The position numbers and the translations under genes are program-made. A stretch of 64,000 bases of DNA, from the NCBI RefSeq assembly GCF_029525575.1, contig NZ_JAPDIA010000007.1:1-64000 (forward strand). The letters are read 5' to 3'. Under the pieces are notes generated by a model that was not told the origin of the DNA, did not search any database, and saw nothing but the letters and a program-made list of their open reading frames with translations. This DNA is from Cohnella rhizosphaerae. GTDB lineage: Bacteria > Bacillota > Bacilli > Paenibacillales > Paenibacillaceae. Below are positions 1 to 11,800 of the stretch, piece after piece. Within the stretch, counting starts at the first letter, position 1; the number at the start of each line of letters is the position of its first letter.

Positions 1-123
1 AGGCGCCTAGACGATTGCAAGCATAATTTGAATATTTCTTTCTAGAAGTTTTAACCCACGGTCGCAGAATCACATTGCGCGATTGAGGCGCCATAAGCAC
101 CCTTCATATACATAGCAAGTACA

Positions 124-157
124 AGTCAAAGGACCAGACATCTTCCCTGTCCGGTCC
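124..157 (-). terminator. Probable terminator of the HD-GYP/gyrA transcript
   Basis: A 10-bp stem with one mismatch (131-140 with 148-157) and a 7-base loop lies 18 bases past the HD-GYP stop codon. Read on the minus strand it is followed by a short T-rich tail (TTTGACTT). The T run is short, so efficiency is uncertain. Confidence 0.55.
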
Positions 158-175
158 CTTGATTTGCTTCATCCT

Positions 176-1234
176 TTAGGATGAATATACCGCGGTAATA
201 AAGAGATGGCGATCCTTGGCGAGGTTCACGATATCGCCGAAGATCGATACCATAGGTCTCGTCGGGTTCGCTCTGTCCGTGAACACGATCTCTCCGACCC
301 GATTGTCGTTCAACTGCACGAGCATGCCATTGTGAAATTGCGTGTTGCGTTCGATAAAGCATTGGATCATCAAAGGATCCAACTTCCCGAACGCTTCCTT
401 CTGCAACTGCTCAAGCACGATATACGGCGATTGGGCCGTCCGATACGTACGAGCGGATGTCATCGCATGGTACATGTCCGCGATCGCCACGATTTTCGCA
501 TACGGATGAATCTTATCGCCAGTCGCCTTCATCGGGTAGCCGCTGCCGTCGATCCGCTCGTGATGCTGCAGGGCGGTAAGGATAATCCCCTGGTTCAGCG
601 ACGTGACGCCTTCAAGCAGCTTGTAACCATAGACGGTATGCTGCCGCATTTCGGTCAACTCGTCGGTCGTGAGCCGTCCTGGCTTGCGAAGAATCGTCGA
701 ATCGATCCGCGTATTGCCGATATCGTGCAGCAATCCGGACAGCGCCACCGCCACCCAGTCCTTCTCCGGCAGCTTCATCCACTTGGCAAGCTGGTAACCC
801 GTCAGCGCCGTCAATACGCTGCCGCGGATCCAAGGTTCCGCAGCAGGATCGTATGGAGGTACGAACGTAAGCACATGATATTCGTCGATATGATCGAGCA
901 GATCCTTGAGTCCGCCTCGAATTTCGAAGATCGGCAGCTTCTGCCCCGGACCCATCATCTGAAACGTATGTTTCAGCAGTCTCTCCATCTTCAGGAAGTT
1001 CTGATGGAGCGAGGACAGCGGCAGCGACTTGTCTTCCTCGACCTCAAGCAGTTCGGACTCCTCAAGCCCCGCTCTCTTGATGTCCGCATCCGGGATGAGG
1101 TACGCCTGCAGGATCTCGAGATCGCGAGCGCTCAGCGTCCGGCCCTCCGGAAACAGCATATTGCCGAATGACGTTTGCACTTCGCGCAGCAATAGATCTC
1201 CTGTCTGTACTTGCGATATCGGCAGCACAGCCAC
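176..1234 (-). CDS. HD-GYP domain phosphohydrolase (352 aa)
   Basis: Probable metal-dependent phosphodiesterase of the HD-GYP family, whose characterised members degrade cyclic di-GMP. The N-terminal ~140 residues have no recognised domain. The C-terminal half carries the HD motif LLHDIGN (about residues 166-172) and the diagnostic HHERIDGSGYP motif (about 225-235), so the metal ligands and the GYP loop are intact. It lies 26 bases downstream of gyrA on the same strand and is followed by a hairpin, so it is probably the last gene of the gyrA transcript. A functional link to gyrase is not evident. The cyclic-di-GMP substrate is inferred from the family. Confidence 0.88.
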   Translation of the reverse strand: MAVLPISQVQTGDLLLREVQTSFGNMLFPEGRTLSARDLEILQAYLIPDADIKRAGLEESELLEVEEDKSLPLSSLHQNFLKMERLLKHTFQMMGPGQKLPIFEIRGGLKDLLDHIDEYHVLTFVPPYDPAAEPWIRGSVLTALTGYQLAKWMKLPEKDWVAVALSGLLHDIGNTRIDSTILRKPGRLTTDELTEMRQHTVYGYKLLEGVTSLNQGIILTALQHHERIDGSGYPMKATGDKIHPYAKIVAIADMYHAMTSARTYRTAQSPYIVLEQLQKEAFGKLDPLMIQCFIERNTQFHNGMLVQLNDNRVGEIVFTDRANPTRPMVSIFGDIVNLAKDRHLFITAVYSS

Positions 1235-1260
1235 GACGTAGCCTCCCTTAAATCCGTTCC

Positions 1261-3750
1261 TTATTCAGCATCTTCCGCGCCATCGGCGAATGCGCCTTCG
1301 GCTTCTTCCGCATCTTCGTCCTCGTCTTCGTTGCGCGGCGCTCTCGCTACCGTCGCTACCGAATCTTCATCCTTGATGTTGATCAGCTTGACGCCCTGCG
1401 TAATCCGGCCCATCGTGTTGATCGTGGACATGCTCATCCGAATCAAAGTGCCGCCGGACGTCATGATCATCAAGTCTTCTTCATCCTGGACGACCTTAAG
1501 GCTGACGATCGCGCCGTTCTTGTCGGTGACGTTCAGCGTCTTGATGCCCTTGCCGCCGCGCGTCTGGGTGCGGTACTCGCTCAGATGCGTCCGCTTGCCG
1601 TAACCCTTGGAGGTTACGATGAGCACGGTCTGCTCCGGATCGACGATATCCATGTCGATGACTTCGTCGCCTTCATCCAGCTGAATCCCCTTCACGCCGG
1701 TCGAAGAACGTCCCATCGAGCGTACATCTTCCTCGGAGAAACGAATAGACATGCCCTGCGCCGTACCCATCACGACTTCGCGGCTGCCGTCCGTCAGCTT
1801 GACGCCGATCAGATCGTCGTCCTCGCGCAGCAGAATCGCGATCAGGCCGACCTTGCGGATGTTCGCATAATCGTCGAGCGGCGTCTTTTTCACGATGCCG
1901 CACTTCGTCGCGAAGAACAGGTACTGATTCGGCTCGAACGACTCGACAGGGATGACGGCATTGATCGTCTCGCCTTGTTCGATCTGGATCAGGTTGATGA
2001 TCGGCGTGCCACGCGCGGTCCGGCTCAAATCCGGAATCTCGTACGCTTTGAGGCGGAATACGCGTCCTTTGTTCGTGAAGAACAAGAGGAATTGGTGCGT
2101 ATTGGATACGAAAAGCCGTTCGATAAAGTCGTCGTCCTTCGTATCCATGCCCACGACGCCGCGGCCGCCGCGCCGCTGGCTGCGGTACGTGGTGACCGGC
2201 AGGCGCTTGACGTATCCGGAATGCGTCATCGAGATAATGACGTCCTCGCGCGGGATCAGGTCTTCGTCGAGAATCTCCTCGTCGCTCGTCGTGATCTCCG
2301 TGCGGCGGTCGTCGCCGAACCGCTGCTTGATCTCTTCGAGCTCGTCGTGGATGATCTCCAGCACGAGTCCTTCGTCGGCTAGAATCGCTTGATACTCGGC
2401 GATCTTGACCATGAGCTCTTGGTACTCCTGTTCGATCTTCTCCCGCTCGAGTCCGGTCAGGCGCTGCAGGCGCATCTCGAGGATCGCCTGGGCTTGATCG
2501 TGCGACAGGCCGAACCGCGTCATGAGTCCTTCGCGAGCCTGCTCCGTCGTCTGCGAAGCGCGAATGAGCGCGATGACTTCGTCGAGATGGTCGAGCGCGA
2601 TGCGCAAACCTTCGAGGATGTGCGCGCGCGCCTGCGCCTTTTTCAGATCGTACTCGGTTCTGCGACGGATGACTTCGATCTGGTGCTGAATATAGTAATG
2701 GAGCACGTCGCGAAGGTTAAGGACCTTCGGCTCCTTGTTCACGATCGCGAGCATGTTGATGCCGAACGTCGATTGCATCGCCGTCTGCTTGTACAGATTG
2801 TTCAGGACCACGCTCGGATTGACGTCGCGGCGCAGCTCGATGACGATCCGCATGCCGTTGCGGTCGGACTCGTCGCGCAGGTCGGTGATGCCCTCGATCC
2901 GCTTGTCCCGCACGAGTTCGGCGATCTTCTCTACGAGGCGCGCCTTAACGACTTGATAGGGCAACTCGTGAACGATGATCCGGGCTTTGCCGCCGTTCTC
3001 CTCGATCTCGGCGCGGGCGCGCATCGTGACCGAACCGCGTCCCGTGCTGTAGGCCTGCCGGATGCCCTGGCGTCCAAGGATGAATCCGGCGGTCGGGAAG
3101 TCGGGTCCCGTGATGTACTCCATCAGATCAAGGGCCGTGAGTTCCGGATTCTTGATCAGCGCCTGCGTGCCGTTGATGACCTCGGTCAGGTTGTGAGGCG
3201 GAATGTTGGTCGCCATGCCGACCGCGATACCCGTCGTGCCGTTGACTAGCAGGTTCGGGAAACGCGAAGGAAGCACGTCCGGCTCCTGCTCTTCGCCGTC
3301 GTAGTTCGGAACGAAGTCGACGGTCTCCTTGTTGATGTCGCGCAGCATCTCCATAGCGATCTTGGACAGCCGCGACTCGGTATAACGCATGGCCGCCGCC
3401 ATGTCGCCGTCGATGGAGCCGAAGTTGCCGTGACCCTCGACGAGCATATAGCGAAGCGAGAAATCCTGCGCCATCCGGACCATCGTCTGATAAATGGAGG
3501 AGTCGCCGTGCGGGTGGTACTTGCCCATGACGTCGCCGACGATACGCGCGGACTTCTTGAACGGCTTGTCCGGAGACATGCCGAGCTCCGACATCCCGTA
3601 CAGAATGCGGCGAAGTACCGGCTTCAGCCCGTCTCTGACGTCGGGCAGCGCGCGGCTGACGATGATGCTCATTGCGTAATCCATGAACGATTCCCGCATC
3701 TCCACGCCGATATCCCGGTCGCGGAGGGGGGAACGCTGTTCTTCGGCCAT
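1261..3750 (-). CDS. gyrA: DNA gyrase subunit A
   Basis: Type II topoisomerase breakage-reunion subunit (829 aa), acting with GyrB as A2B2 to introduce negative supercoils. Visible landmarks are the quinolone-resistance region with HPHGDSS (about residues 78-84), the active-site tyrosine in [11 protein letters not shown] (about residue 122), and the GyrA-box QRRGGRG (about 516) in the first blade of the C-terminal DNA-wrapping domain. The C-terminus is a run of acidic residues, as in many Firmicute GyrA proteins. No frameshift. Unlike Bacillus, gyrA is separated from gyrB by an oppositely oriented gene, so it probably has its own promoter in 3751-3885. Confidence 0.98.
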   Translation of the reverse strand: MAEEQRSPLRDRDIGVEMRESFMDYAMSIIVSRALPDVRDGLKPVLRRILYGMSELGMSPDKPFKKSARIVGDVMGKYHPHGDSSIYQTMVRMAQDFSLRYMLVEGHGNFGSIDGDMAAAMRYTESRLSKIAMEMLRDINKETVDFVPNYDGEEQEPDVLPSRFPNLLVNGTTGIAVGMATNIPPHNLTEVINGTQALIKNPELTALDLMEYITGPDFPTAGFILGRQGIRQAYSTGRGSVTMRARAEIEENGGKARIIVHELPYQVVKARLVEKIAELVRDKRIEGITDLRDESDRNGMRIVIELRRDVNPSVVLNNLYKQTAMQSTFGINMLAIVNKEPKVLNLRDVLHYYIQHQIEVIRRRTEYDLKKAQARAHILEGLRIALDHLDEVIALIRASQTTEQAREGLMTRFGLSHDQAQAILEMRLQRLTGLEREKIEQEYQELMVKIAEYQAILADEGLVLEIIHDELEEIKQRFGDDRRTEITTSDEEILDEDLIPREDVIISMTHSGYVKRLPVTTYRSQRRGGRGVVGMDTKDDDFIERLFVSNTHQFLLFFTNKGRVFRLKAYEIPDLSRTARGTPIINLIQIEQGETINAVIPVESFEPNQYLFFATKCGIVKKTPLDDYANIRKVGLIAILLREDDDLIGVKLTDGSREVVMGTAQGMSIRFSEEDVRSMGRSSTGVKGIQLDEGDEVIDMDIVDPEQTVLIVTSKGYGKRTHLSEYRTQTRGGKGIKTLNVTDKNGAIVSLKVVQDEEDLMIMTSGGTLIRMSMSTINTMGRITQGVKLINIKDEDSVATVARAPRNEDEDEDAEEAEGAFADGAEDAE

Positions 3751-3885
3751 GCTGATCCTCCTTCAATATCCCTGCACTATTGTCAAATCGCCGTGGTCAC
3801 CCGCGGCAGAAGCGTCATACTCTAAAAAAAGGATGAATGAAAACATTATACCATATTGATGGCGCGAAAGGTGGCGTGAACGCTC

Positions 3886-4698
3886 ATGCCGATCAGGCGG
3901 ATCAGCAGCAAATGGGCGAAAACCGAAGCGATGCTGGCATCTTCGGAGCTGCGCGGTCTCGTGCCCGACACCCGGCCGTTCAATCGGGATGCCGTTCGCA
4001 GCATGCTTGACGAATATGGCATGATCTACGTGAAGCCGGTGAACGGCACCTTCGGCAAAGGCGTCATTCGCCTTGGCAAATCGACGGGATCCGATGATGC
4101 CTACACGCTCCAGGCCGGCGAAAAGCAACTGTCCTATCCGAACTTCGACGGCATGTTCGACGCGCTGTTGAAGGTCAAACGGCCTCGGCCGTATTTGTCC
4201 CAACAGGGAATCGAGCTGCTGAAGCACGAAGGCCGCCGGTTCGACTTTCGCGTCATGGTCCAGATGAATCCGTCCGGACAATGGGAGACGACCGGCATCA
4301 TCGGCAGACTCGCCCACCCGCGCAAAATCGTAACGAACTACCACGCCGGCGGCACGCCGCTGCCGATGGAGACGCTGATGACGACGCATTTGGAAAAGGC
4401 GGAGCGAACGAGCCGCAGCTACCGAATGGAACTATCGAAGCTTGGCGTTGACGTCGCTTCGTCGCTTGGCAGGCGTTTTCCGGGATTGAAGGAGATCGGC
4501 ATCGACGTCGCGGTGGACGTGGATCTGAAGCCCTGGATTCTGGAAGTCAACACGATGCCCGACCCTTATATCTTCCTGCGTCTGCCCGATCGCAGCGTAT
4601 ACCGGCGCATTCGCCGCTACGCGACGGCTTACGGACGCTTCCGCCGCATCCCCCGCGCATCGGCGAAGTCCAAACGACGCCGCTTGGTCAAACGATAG
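3886..4698 (+). CDS. YheC/YheD family endospore coat-associated protein
   Basis: ATP-grasp-fold protein (270 aa) of the YheC/YheD family, which is associated with the spore coat in Bacillus. Support is the YVKPVNGTFGKGVIRL nucleotide-binding segment (about residues 48-63) and the C-terminal ILEVNTMPDPYIF motif, where the Glu and Asn are the usual ATP-grasp magnesium ligands. The N-terminal 12 and C-terminal ~30 residues are very basic. A weak GGTGG lies before the ATG. It reads against gyrA and gyrB, an unusual interruption of that pair. The ligase substrate is unknown, and the coat role is family-based inference. Confidence 0.82.
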   Translation: MPIRRISSKWAKTEAMLASSELRGLVPDTRPFNRDAVRSMLDEYGMIYVKPVNGTFGKGVIRLGKSTGSDDAYTLQAGEKQLSYPNFDGMFDALLKVKRPRPYLSQQGIELLKHEGRRFDFRVMVQMNPSGQWETTGIIGRLAHPRKIVTNYHAGGTPLPMETLMTTHLEKAERTSRSYRMELSKLGVDVASSLGRRFPGLKEIGIDVAVDVDLKPWILEVNTMPDPYIFLRLPDRSVYRRIRRYATAYGRFRRIPRASAKSKRRRLVKR

Positions 4699-4705
4699 CG
4701 GCCGC

Positions 4706-4750
4706 AAAAAAAAGCACCCGCTGAACGCATCGCTGCGCCCGGCGGGTGCC
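4706..4750 (-). terminator. Rho-independent terminator of gyrB
   Basis: On the minus strand GCACCCGC, a 20-base loop and GCGGGTGC are followed by eight T residues, 7 bases beyond the gyrB stop. The hairpin may also slow plus-strand transcripts leaving the YheC/YheD gene. Confidence 0.85.
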
Positions 4751-4756
4751 GAAGCC

Positions 4757-6709
<1,953 letters not shown>

Positions 6710-6958
6710 CTACAGATCGACCAGATGATGCGCCCGCTTCTTGAGGGTAGAAGACGATATGGGCGAATAATACACTCTTTCCTCGGTGACGACGATAGAC
6801 TTCGGATCCTCCTCGCCGATCGTCTCCACGATACGGTTTTTCCGGGCTTGCGCCACGAACTGCCGCGACAGCTTCGAGGACTGCTCGATCGAGATATCGA
6901 AGATCGCGACGAGCTGCGAAGTCCGGACGATTTTCTCCCCGCCCAGATGAATGTACAT
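6710..6958 (-). CDS. remB: RemB-like DUF370 regulatory protein
   Basis: Small protein (82 aa) of the DUF370/RemA-RemB group, found between recF and gyrB in Bacilli. The related RemA is a DNA-binding activator of biofilm matrix and osmoprotection genes; RemB acts in the same pathway. The start is the ATG at 6958 (MYIHLGGEKIV), which matches the family; upstream in-frame codons are not conserved-looking. The C-terminal tail of about 25 residues (from YYSPISSST on) is basic. The function is assigned from family and position. Confidence 0.88.
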   Translation of the reverse strand: MYIHLGGEKIVRTSQLVAIFDISIEQSSKLSRQFVAQARKNRIVETIGEEDPKSIVVTEERVYYSPISSSTLKKRAHHLVDL

Positions 6959-6983
6959 ATTGAGCCCCTCCACATTCCCTGCC

Positions 6984-8102
6984 TTAGGGCAGCACGGTAC
7001 CGCCGCGTACATGATAGATGGCGGCATCCTTGAGCCGGCTCATGTTGACGCTCTCCAGTCCCGTCGTCGTGATAAACGTCTGCACGCGGTTCTGAAACGT
7101 CTCGATGAGCTGGGTCTGCCGCTCCTGATCAAGTTCGGACAAGACGTCGTCGAGGAGAAGCAGCGGATACTCCCCGATCTCTTCGCGCATGAGCTCCAGC
7201 TCCGCCAGCTTGAGCGACAGCGCCGCCGTCCGCTGCTGGCCCTGCGAGCCGAAGGTCTGCACGTCCCTGCCGTTAATGGCAAACGCCAAATCGTCCCGAT
7301 GCGGACCGATGAGCGTCGTGCCGCGGCGGAATTCCTGTTCCTTGCCTTGTGTTAACTTTAACATAAATTGTTGCAATAAAGAAGATTGATCTTGGGGCGA
7401 GGTCCCTTCCTCCGCGGCGAGAGAGGGCTTGTAGACGACGGTCAGCGATTCCTTGTCTCCGGTGATGCCGGCATGGATCTTCTCAGCCCATCCTTGCAGC
7501 TTATAAATAAAGTTTTGCCTTCTCTGCATCATTTTAACACCGGACGACGCTAATTGTTCGTTCCAGACGTCGAGCATCTCGGCGGAGGCCCTCGATGCGT
7601 CCGTGGACTTGAGGTAATTGTTGCGCTGCTGGAGGATCCGCTGATATTGGAGGGAGTCGTGCAGGTAAGCCGGATGCACCTGGCCGATCTCCATATCCAT
7701 GAACCGGCGCCTGATGCCGGGAGCGCCCTTGACGATGTCGAGGTCCTCGGGTGCGAACAGGACGACATTGACCGTGCCGACGAATGCGCTGAGCTTGCGC
7801 TGCTCGAGCCCGTTGATCTTCGCCTTTTTGCCCTGCGCGGAGAGCTGGAGCTCCAGCGTGACCTTGCCGAGCTTGCGCTCGATCTCCGCTTCGATGCGGG
7901 CTGAGGTCTCGTTCCAGCCGATCAGCTCGCGATCTTTGGCCGTACGGTGCGACTTGGTCAGCGCGAGTACGTGAATGGCCTCAAGCAGGTTGGTCTTGCC
8001 CTGCGCATTGGGCCCGATGATGATGTTGACGCCTGCGGCCGTCGCAAGCGACAGTTCGCCGAAGTTGCGGTAGCCATGCAGTGCGATCTTGTTCAGCTGC
8101 AT
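6984..8102 (-). CDS. recF: DNA replication and repair protein RecF
   Basis: SMC-like ATPase (372 aa, the usual RecF length) that helps RecOR load RecA at gaps and stalled forks. The Walker A motif is GPNAQGKTN (about residues 30-38), and the signature/Walker B region is LLLLDDVLSELDQERQ near the C-terminus. I place the start at ATG 8102 (MQLNKIALHGYRNF), where homologues begin; the open frame extends upstream but only through yaaA-side sequence. Part of the dnaA-gyrB operon. Confidence 0.96.
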   Translation of the reverse strand: MQLNKIALHGYRNFGELSLATAAGVNIIIGPNAQGKTNLLEAIHVLALTKSHRTAKDRELIGWNETSARIEAEIERKLGKVTLELQLSAQGKKAKINGLEQRKLSAFVGTVNVVLFAPEDLDIVKGAPGIRRRFMDMEIGQVHPAYLHDSLQYQRILQQRNNYLKSTDASRASAEMLDVWNEQLASSGVKMMQRRQNFIYKLQGWAEKIHAGITGDKESLTVVYKPSLAAEEGTSPQDQSSLLQQFMLKLTQGKEQEFRRGTTLIGPHRDDLAFAINGRDVQTFGSQGQQRTAALSLKLAELELMREEIGEYPLLLLDDVLSELDQERQTQLIETFQNRVQTFITTTGLESVNMSRLKDAAIYHVRGGTVLP

Positions 8103-8166
8103 GCGGGACTTCCTCTCTGGACTGTCCGGCGGCAGCTCTTCCGTTTGACGGCCGCCCCGGCGCAGA

Positions 8167-8385
8167 CTACGGCTTGGCGCGAACGGCGAAGCTGCCGCAG
8201 CCAGACACCTCGATGACATCGCCGGGTCGCAGCTTGCGTCCGCGGCGGTTTTCCTTTTCTCCGTTCACGAGCACTTCTGTCTCTTGCAGGAAATGCTTCA
8301 CTTCTCCGCCGGAGCCGATGCAATCGCCCAGCTTAAGCAGCTGCTGCAGTTGGATATATTCGGTCGAGATCTCGATTTCCGTCAT
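8167..8385 (-). CDS. yaaA: S4-domain RNA-binding protein YaaA
   Basis: A 72-residue protein consisting almost only of an S4 RNA-binding domain (LLKLGDCIGSGGEVK, then VNGEKENRRGRKLRPGD). In Bacillus the gene always sits between dnaN and recF, as here, 11 bases after dnaN. A ribosome-related role has been proposed for this family. Length and position fit exactly. Confidence 0.92.
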   Translation of the reverse strand: MTEIEISTEYIQLQQLLKLGDCIGSGGEVKHFLQETEVLVNGEKENRRGRKLRPGDVIEVSGCGSFAVRAKP

Positions 8386-8395
8386 GAGTCGCTCC

Positions 8396-9539
8396 TCAAT
8401 TCGTCGTCCGGTAAGGAAGAATGAGATGCAGGCTGTTGTCGTGATCGCGCGGCTTGAAGATGATCGGGCTCATCGCGCCATTAAAGCCGATGTATAGCTG
8501 TTCGCTGTCGACGACTTTAAGCACGTCCAGCATATATTTGGAGTTGAAGGCGATGCGCAGGGGCTCGCCGGTCAAATCCGTGACTTCCAGGTGCTCCTGA
8601 ACGCGTCCGAGCTCGGAGGAGCTCGAGTTGATCTCGATATTGCCGTCGTCCGTCGTGAGCAGGCGAACGATGTTCGTCTTTTCTTCGCGCGAGAGCAGGT
8701 AAGCGCGGTCGATCGCTTCGCTGAGCGATTTTGTGTTCAGGACGAGTTCTGTTTTGAACTGGCTTGGAATAATCTTTGAAGTATCGGGATAAGCGCCGTC
8801 GAGCATGCGGGAGAAGAACAGCACTTCGCCCAGCTTGAAGAGCACTTGATTGTCGGCGACGACGATGTCGACGAGGGTATTCTGGTCGGGAATGATCTTC
8901 GACAGCTCGTTCAGCGTCTTGCCGGAGATGACCACGCCCGCGAACTTCAGCGCAGGATCGGTATCGATGTTGGTCTTGCAGGTGGCCAAGCGGTGCCGGT
9001 CGGTCGCGACGAATTTGAGTACGCCCTCCTGGAGGCCCCAGAGCACGCCGGTCAGAATCGGCGTCGATTCGTTGGTCGTGACGGCGAAGACCGTCTGGCG
9101 GATCATCGAACGGAGCAAGTCTCCCGGAATGGAGAAGACGCGGTCTTCTTCCAATATCGGAAGCACGGGGGAATTCCTCCGGATCGAGGCCGACGAGCTG
9201 AATCTCGGTCGCGCCCGAATGGATAAGCGTCTGAAAGCGTTCGCCGACTTCAAGATTGACTTCCTCATGCGGCAGCTTCTTGACGATCTCGACGAAAAAC
9301 TTGGCCGGGAGCACGACGCTGCCCGGACGCTCGACCTTTACGACCGTCTTGCTCGCGGATTCGAGCGGAATAAAGTGTTGAATGGAAATGTCGGTGTCGC
9401 TGGCGGTCAAGGTGACGCCGCGATCGCTCACGTCTATTTTAATGCCGCTCAGGATCGGTATCGTACTGCGTGCGGATACCGCCTTGGACACGTTTTGAAC
9501 CGCCTCGTTTAACTCCGTGCGCAATATCGTCAATTTCAA
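8396..9539 (-). CDS. dnaN: DNA polymerase III beta sliding clamp (one +1 shift)
   Basis: The processivity clamp, normally 380 aa. The first half (from TTG 9539, preceded by GAGGTG: KLTILRTELNEAVQ) and the second half (from VLPILEEDRVFSIPG) lie in different frames. They meet at a five-base C tract on the coding strand (9167-9171). With four bases the sequence reads LDPEEFPVLPILEED, as in homologues, and the total becomes exactly 380 codons. The three clamp domains and the C-terminal LILPYRTTN are intact. A broken dnaN would be lethal, so I treat the extra base as a sequence error. Confidence 0.94.
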
Positions 9540-9584
9540 CGGGATCACCTCGTCTATTCGCCTTAATGGTATGGTCTTAAAAGA

Positions 9585-9719
9585 TAGTCGTAGTAGTAGG
9601 GACCGTGAATATGTGGATAAGCCCAAAAAAAGCCGAAAACGACAACCTATCCACATGTGTATGAGTTGTGCATAGGTTTTTTCGTTATTCACGTTTTAAA
9701 TGCGGCATTTTTGTCCACA
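9585..9719. other. oriC, unwinding side: DnaA-trios and DnaA boxes between dnaN and dnaA
   Basis: Candidate origin unwinding element. DnaA boxes: TGTGGATAA 9612-9620 (perfect), CTATCCACA 9647-9655, TGTGCATAG 9667-9675 and TTGTCCACA 9711-9719. Next to the perfect box, after a short GC stretch, lies a run of trinucleotides (TAG repeats at 9585-9599 on the plus strand). This matches the Bacillus basal unwinding system, in which 3'-GAT-5' DnaA-trios sit directly beyond the last boxes. An AT-rich stretch (9560-9583) follows. The position, downstream of dnaA, is the same as in Bacillus subtilis. Confidence 0.85.
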
Positions 9720-9740
9720 GGTGGATATCGGGGTTTGCGT

Positions 9741-11094
9741 CTACGTCAGGTTTTTGATCTTTTCCGTCAGGTTGCCGACGATCTTGTACAGCTCCGCGTC
9801 GACCTTCAGCTTGCTGCGTGATCTTCTCGTGGGCGTGGATGACCGTCGTGTGGTCTCTTCCGCCGAAGTTGTCGCCGATCTTGGGGAGCGAATAGTCCGT
9901 CAGCTCTCGGGACAGATACATGGCGATCTGCCTCGGGAAGGCGACGGCCTTCGTACGCTTGCGCGCTTTGAAATCCTCGAGTTTAAGTCCGTAGAATTCG
10001 CCTACGCGCTGCTGGATATCCTGAATGGTGATGAGACGGTTGCGGCCGTTCGGCAAGATGTCCTTGAGCGCCTCCGCGGCGAGATGCGTGGACACGTCCT
10101 GGTTCGTCAACGACGAATAAGCCACAATCCGAATCAGGGCGCCTTCGAGCTCCCGGATGTTCGAATCGATCATATTCGCGATGTACACCATCGCTTCGTT
10201 CGGAATGTCCAGGTTCTCCGCTTTCGCCTTCTTGCGGAGGATCGCGATGCGCGTCTCGAGATCGGGCGGCTGGATATCCGTGATGAGGCCCCACTCGAAG
10301 CGCGAGCGCAGGCGCTCCTCGAGCGTCGGGATCTCTTTGGGCGTGCGGTCGCTGGAGATGATGATCTGCTTGCTCTCTTCGTGCAGCGCGTTAAAGGTAT
10401 GGAAGAACTCCTCTTGCGTCCCGTCCTTGCCGGCGAGGAACTGGATATCGTCGATCAGCAGCACGTCGATGTTGCGATACTTGTTGCGGAAGCTCTCGCC
10501 GCGGTTGTCCCGGATCGCGTTGATGAATTCGTTCGTGAACTTCTCCGACGATATGTACAGTACCTTCGAAGACGGGTTGTGCTCCAAAATATAATGGCCG
10601 ATCGCGTGCATCAAGTGCGTCTTGCCCAGTCCTACGCCTCCATAAAGAAAAAGCGGATTGTATGCTTTGGCCGGCGCCTCCGCGACCGCGAGGGAAGCGG
10701 CATGCGCGAACCGGTTGCCGGCGCCGATGACGAACGTGTCGAAGGTGTACTTCGGATTGAGCATGTGTCCGACCGGTTCTTCCGGCCCCGCGTTCTTGAC
10801 GATGGGCACGGCCGGGAACGGCGCGGGCGGCTCGGGAGAGCGGAACTCTTCGATCGCGAACCGGACCTCGACCGGGTGATCGAGATAATCCGCCAACGTC
10901 GAAGAGACGAGCTTCTTGTACCTGTTCTCCAGCCATTCCGCCGCAAAGGTGGTGGGAGCGGTTACAACCACGGTCTCGTCGCTAATGAAATTCGCTTTGG
11001 TGGCTTTGAACCACGTATCGTAACTCGGTTTGCTTAATTTTGTCTGGATGACCGACAAGACCTGCTGCCAGATCTCGCTCGTACGGCTGTCCAC
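9741..11094 (-). CDS. dnaA: Chromosomal replication initiator DnaA (one +1 shift)
   Basis: AAA+ initiator that binds DnaA boxes and opens oriC. Domain I is residues 1-80 ([20 protein letters not shown]). Walker A is [10 protein letters not shown] (about 157-166), Walker [12 protein letters not shown], and the domain IV signature [15 protein letters not shown]. After ITQQ the frame breaks: the coding strand has CAGCAAGCTG where CAGCAGCTG is expected (extra base at 9811-9812). Removing one A gives the family C-terminus ending at the TAG 9741-9743 and a 450-residue protein. Without the correction the frame runs on to 9685. The insertion is in a dinucleotide, not a long homopolymer. Confidence 0.95.
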
Positions 11095-11169
11095 ATGGAG
11101 TCACTCCTTTAACCCGTCAGGCGGACAAGAGGGAGGGCGGCGATGTCGAAGGATGTCCTTTGCAACAAG

Positions 11170-11464
11170 TTATCCACACAATTCCTCTTTATTCTTTAGC
11201 GAGATGTCCATAAGAAGGGATTTTGTTCACAGATTTATACACAGGGTGTTGATAAAAAAGAGGTTTAACAGCCGTTATCCACGTCGAATGGGTGAACTTA
11301 TCATAGCAGATGAACCCGCTTAATTCAACGGAATTTGCCCTGTTATCCACATTTTCAATAACTTGTGGATGAATTCTGTGCACAACACAAGATATTGTTG
11401 ATATTCTGTGCGAAGATTCGACAAAATGATCGAACAGTCTTTTTTCTCTCTTTTTTTATGCACA
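11170..11464. other. oriC, upstream DnaA-box cluster between dnaA and rpmH
   Basis: Perfect boxes TTATCCACA at 11170-11178 and 11343-11351; near-consensus TTATACACA 11235-11243, TTATCCACG 11275-11283, TGTGGATGA 11364-11372 (reverse), TTATGCACA 11456-11464, and a weaker TGTGCACAA 11377-11385. The whole dnaA-rpmH gap (11095-11572) holds no gene. It contains these boxes, the divergent dnaA and rpmH promoters and AT-rich DNA. Together with 9585-9719 this makes the bipartite oriC typical of Bacilli. Confidence 0.88.
11300..11328 (-). promoter_or_regulatory. Predicted dnaA promoter
   Basis: On the minus strand TTGAAT (-35, 11328-11323) and TATGAT (-10, 11305-11300) are separated by 17 bases. They lie about 205 bases upstream of dnaA and among DnaA boxes, which would allow DnaA autoregulation as known in Bacillus. 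Confidence 0.55.
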
Positions 11465-11501
11465 TGTGAATATCTTCCGATACGGCCCGTTTTCGATTTC
11501 A

Positions 11502-11530
11502 TTGACTTCCGGGCTCCTTTATGGTTAAAT
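11502..11530 (+). promoter_or_regulatory. Predicted rpmH-rnpA promoter
   Basis: TTGACT (11502-11507), 17-base spacer, TTAAAT (11525-11530), about 40 bases before the rpmH start. A GGGAGG ribosome site lies between promoter and start. Confidence 0.6.
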
Positions 11531-11572
11531 AAATGGACATATGAGTTCTTTTTGTAAGGGAGGTATCAAGAA

Positions 11573-11707
11573 GTGGGACCGACATTTAAGCCGAACGTGA
11601 ACAAGCGGAAGAAGGTACACGGATTCCGCAGCCGGATGAGCTCGAAGAACGGACGCAAGGTTCTCGCCGCTCGCCGTCAAAAGGGCCGCAAAGTATTGTC
11701 CGCTTAA
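11573..11707 (+). CDS. rpmH: Ribosomal protein bL34
   Basis: 44-residue protein of the large ribosomal subunit beginning with GTG after AAGGGAGGTATCAAGAA. The sequence [19 protein letters not shown] and the Arg/Lys-rich tail ending GRKVLSA are diagnostic. It is the first gene of the plus-strand arm leaving oriC, as in Bacillus, and is followed by a terminator that leaves part of the transcription to reach rnpA. Confidence 0.97.
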   Translation: MGPTFKPNVNKRKKVHGFRSRMSSKNGRKVLAARRQKGRKVLSA

Positions 11708-11711
11708 GGAT

Positions 11712-11738
11712 AAAGACCACGTGAGGTGGTCTTTTTTT
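11712..11738 (+). terminator. Terminator/attenuator after rpmH
   Basis: AAAGACCAC, GTGA loop, GGTGGTC followed by a run of T. It lies directly after rpmH and before rnpA, so it probably lowers rnpA expression relative to rpmH. Confidence 0.85.
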
Positions 11739-11800
11739 CATGTATATGGGAATAACTGATGAACGGACTTCAGTCCATAATCCGGCGATGAGGGATGAGG

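Noticed and set aside
9160..9820. Programmed frameshifting in dnaA or dnaN
   Set aside because: No stimulatory structure, different tract types, and the same +1 pattern occurs in 18 unrelated genes, which fits sequence error better.
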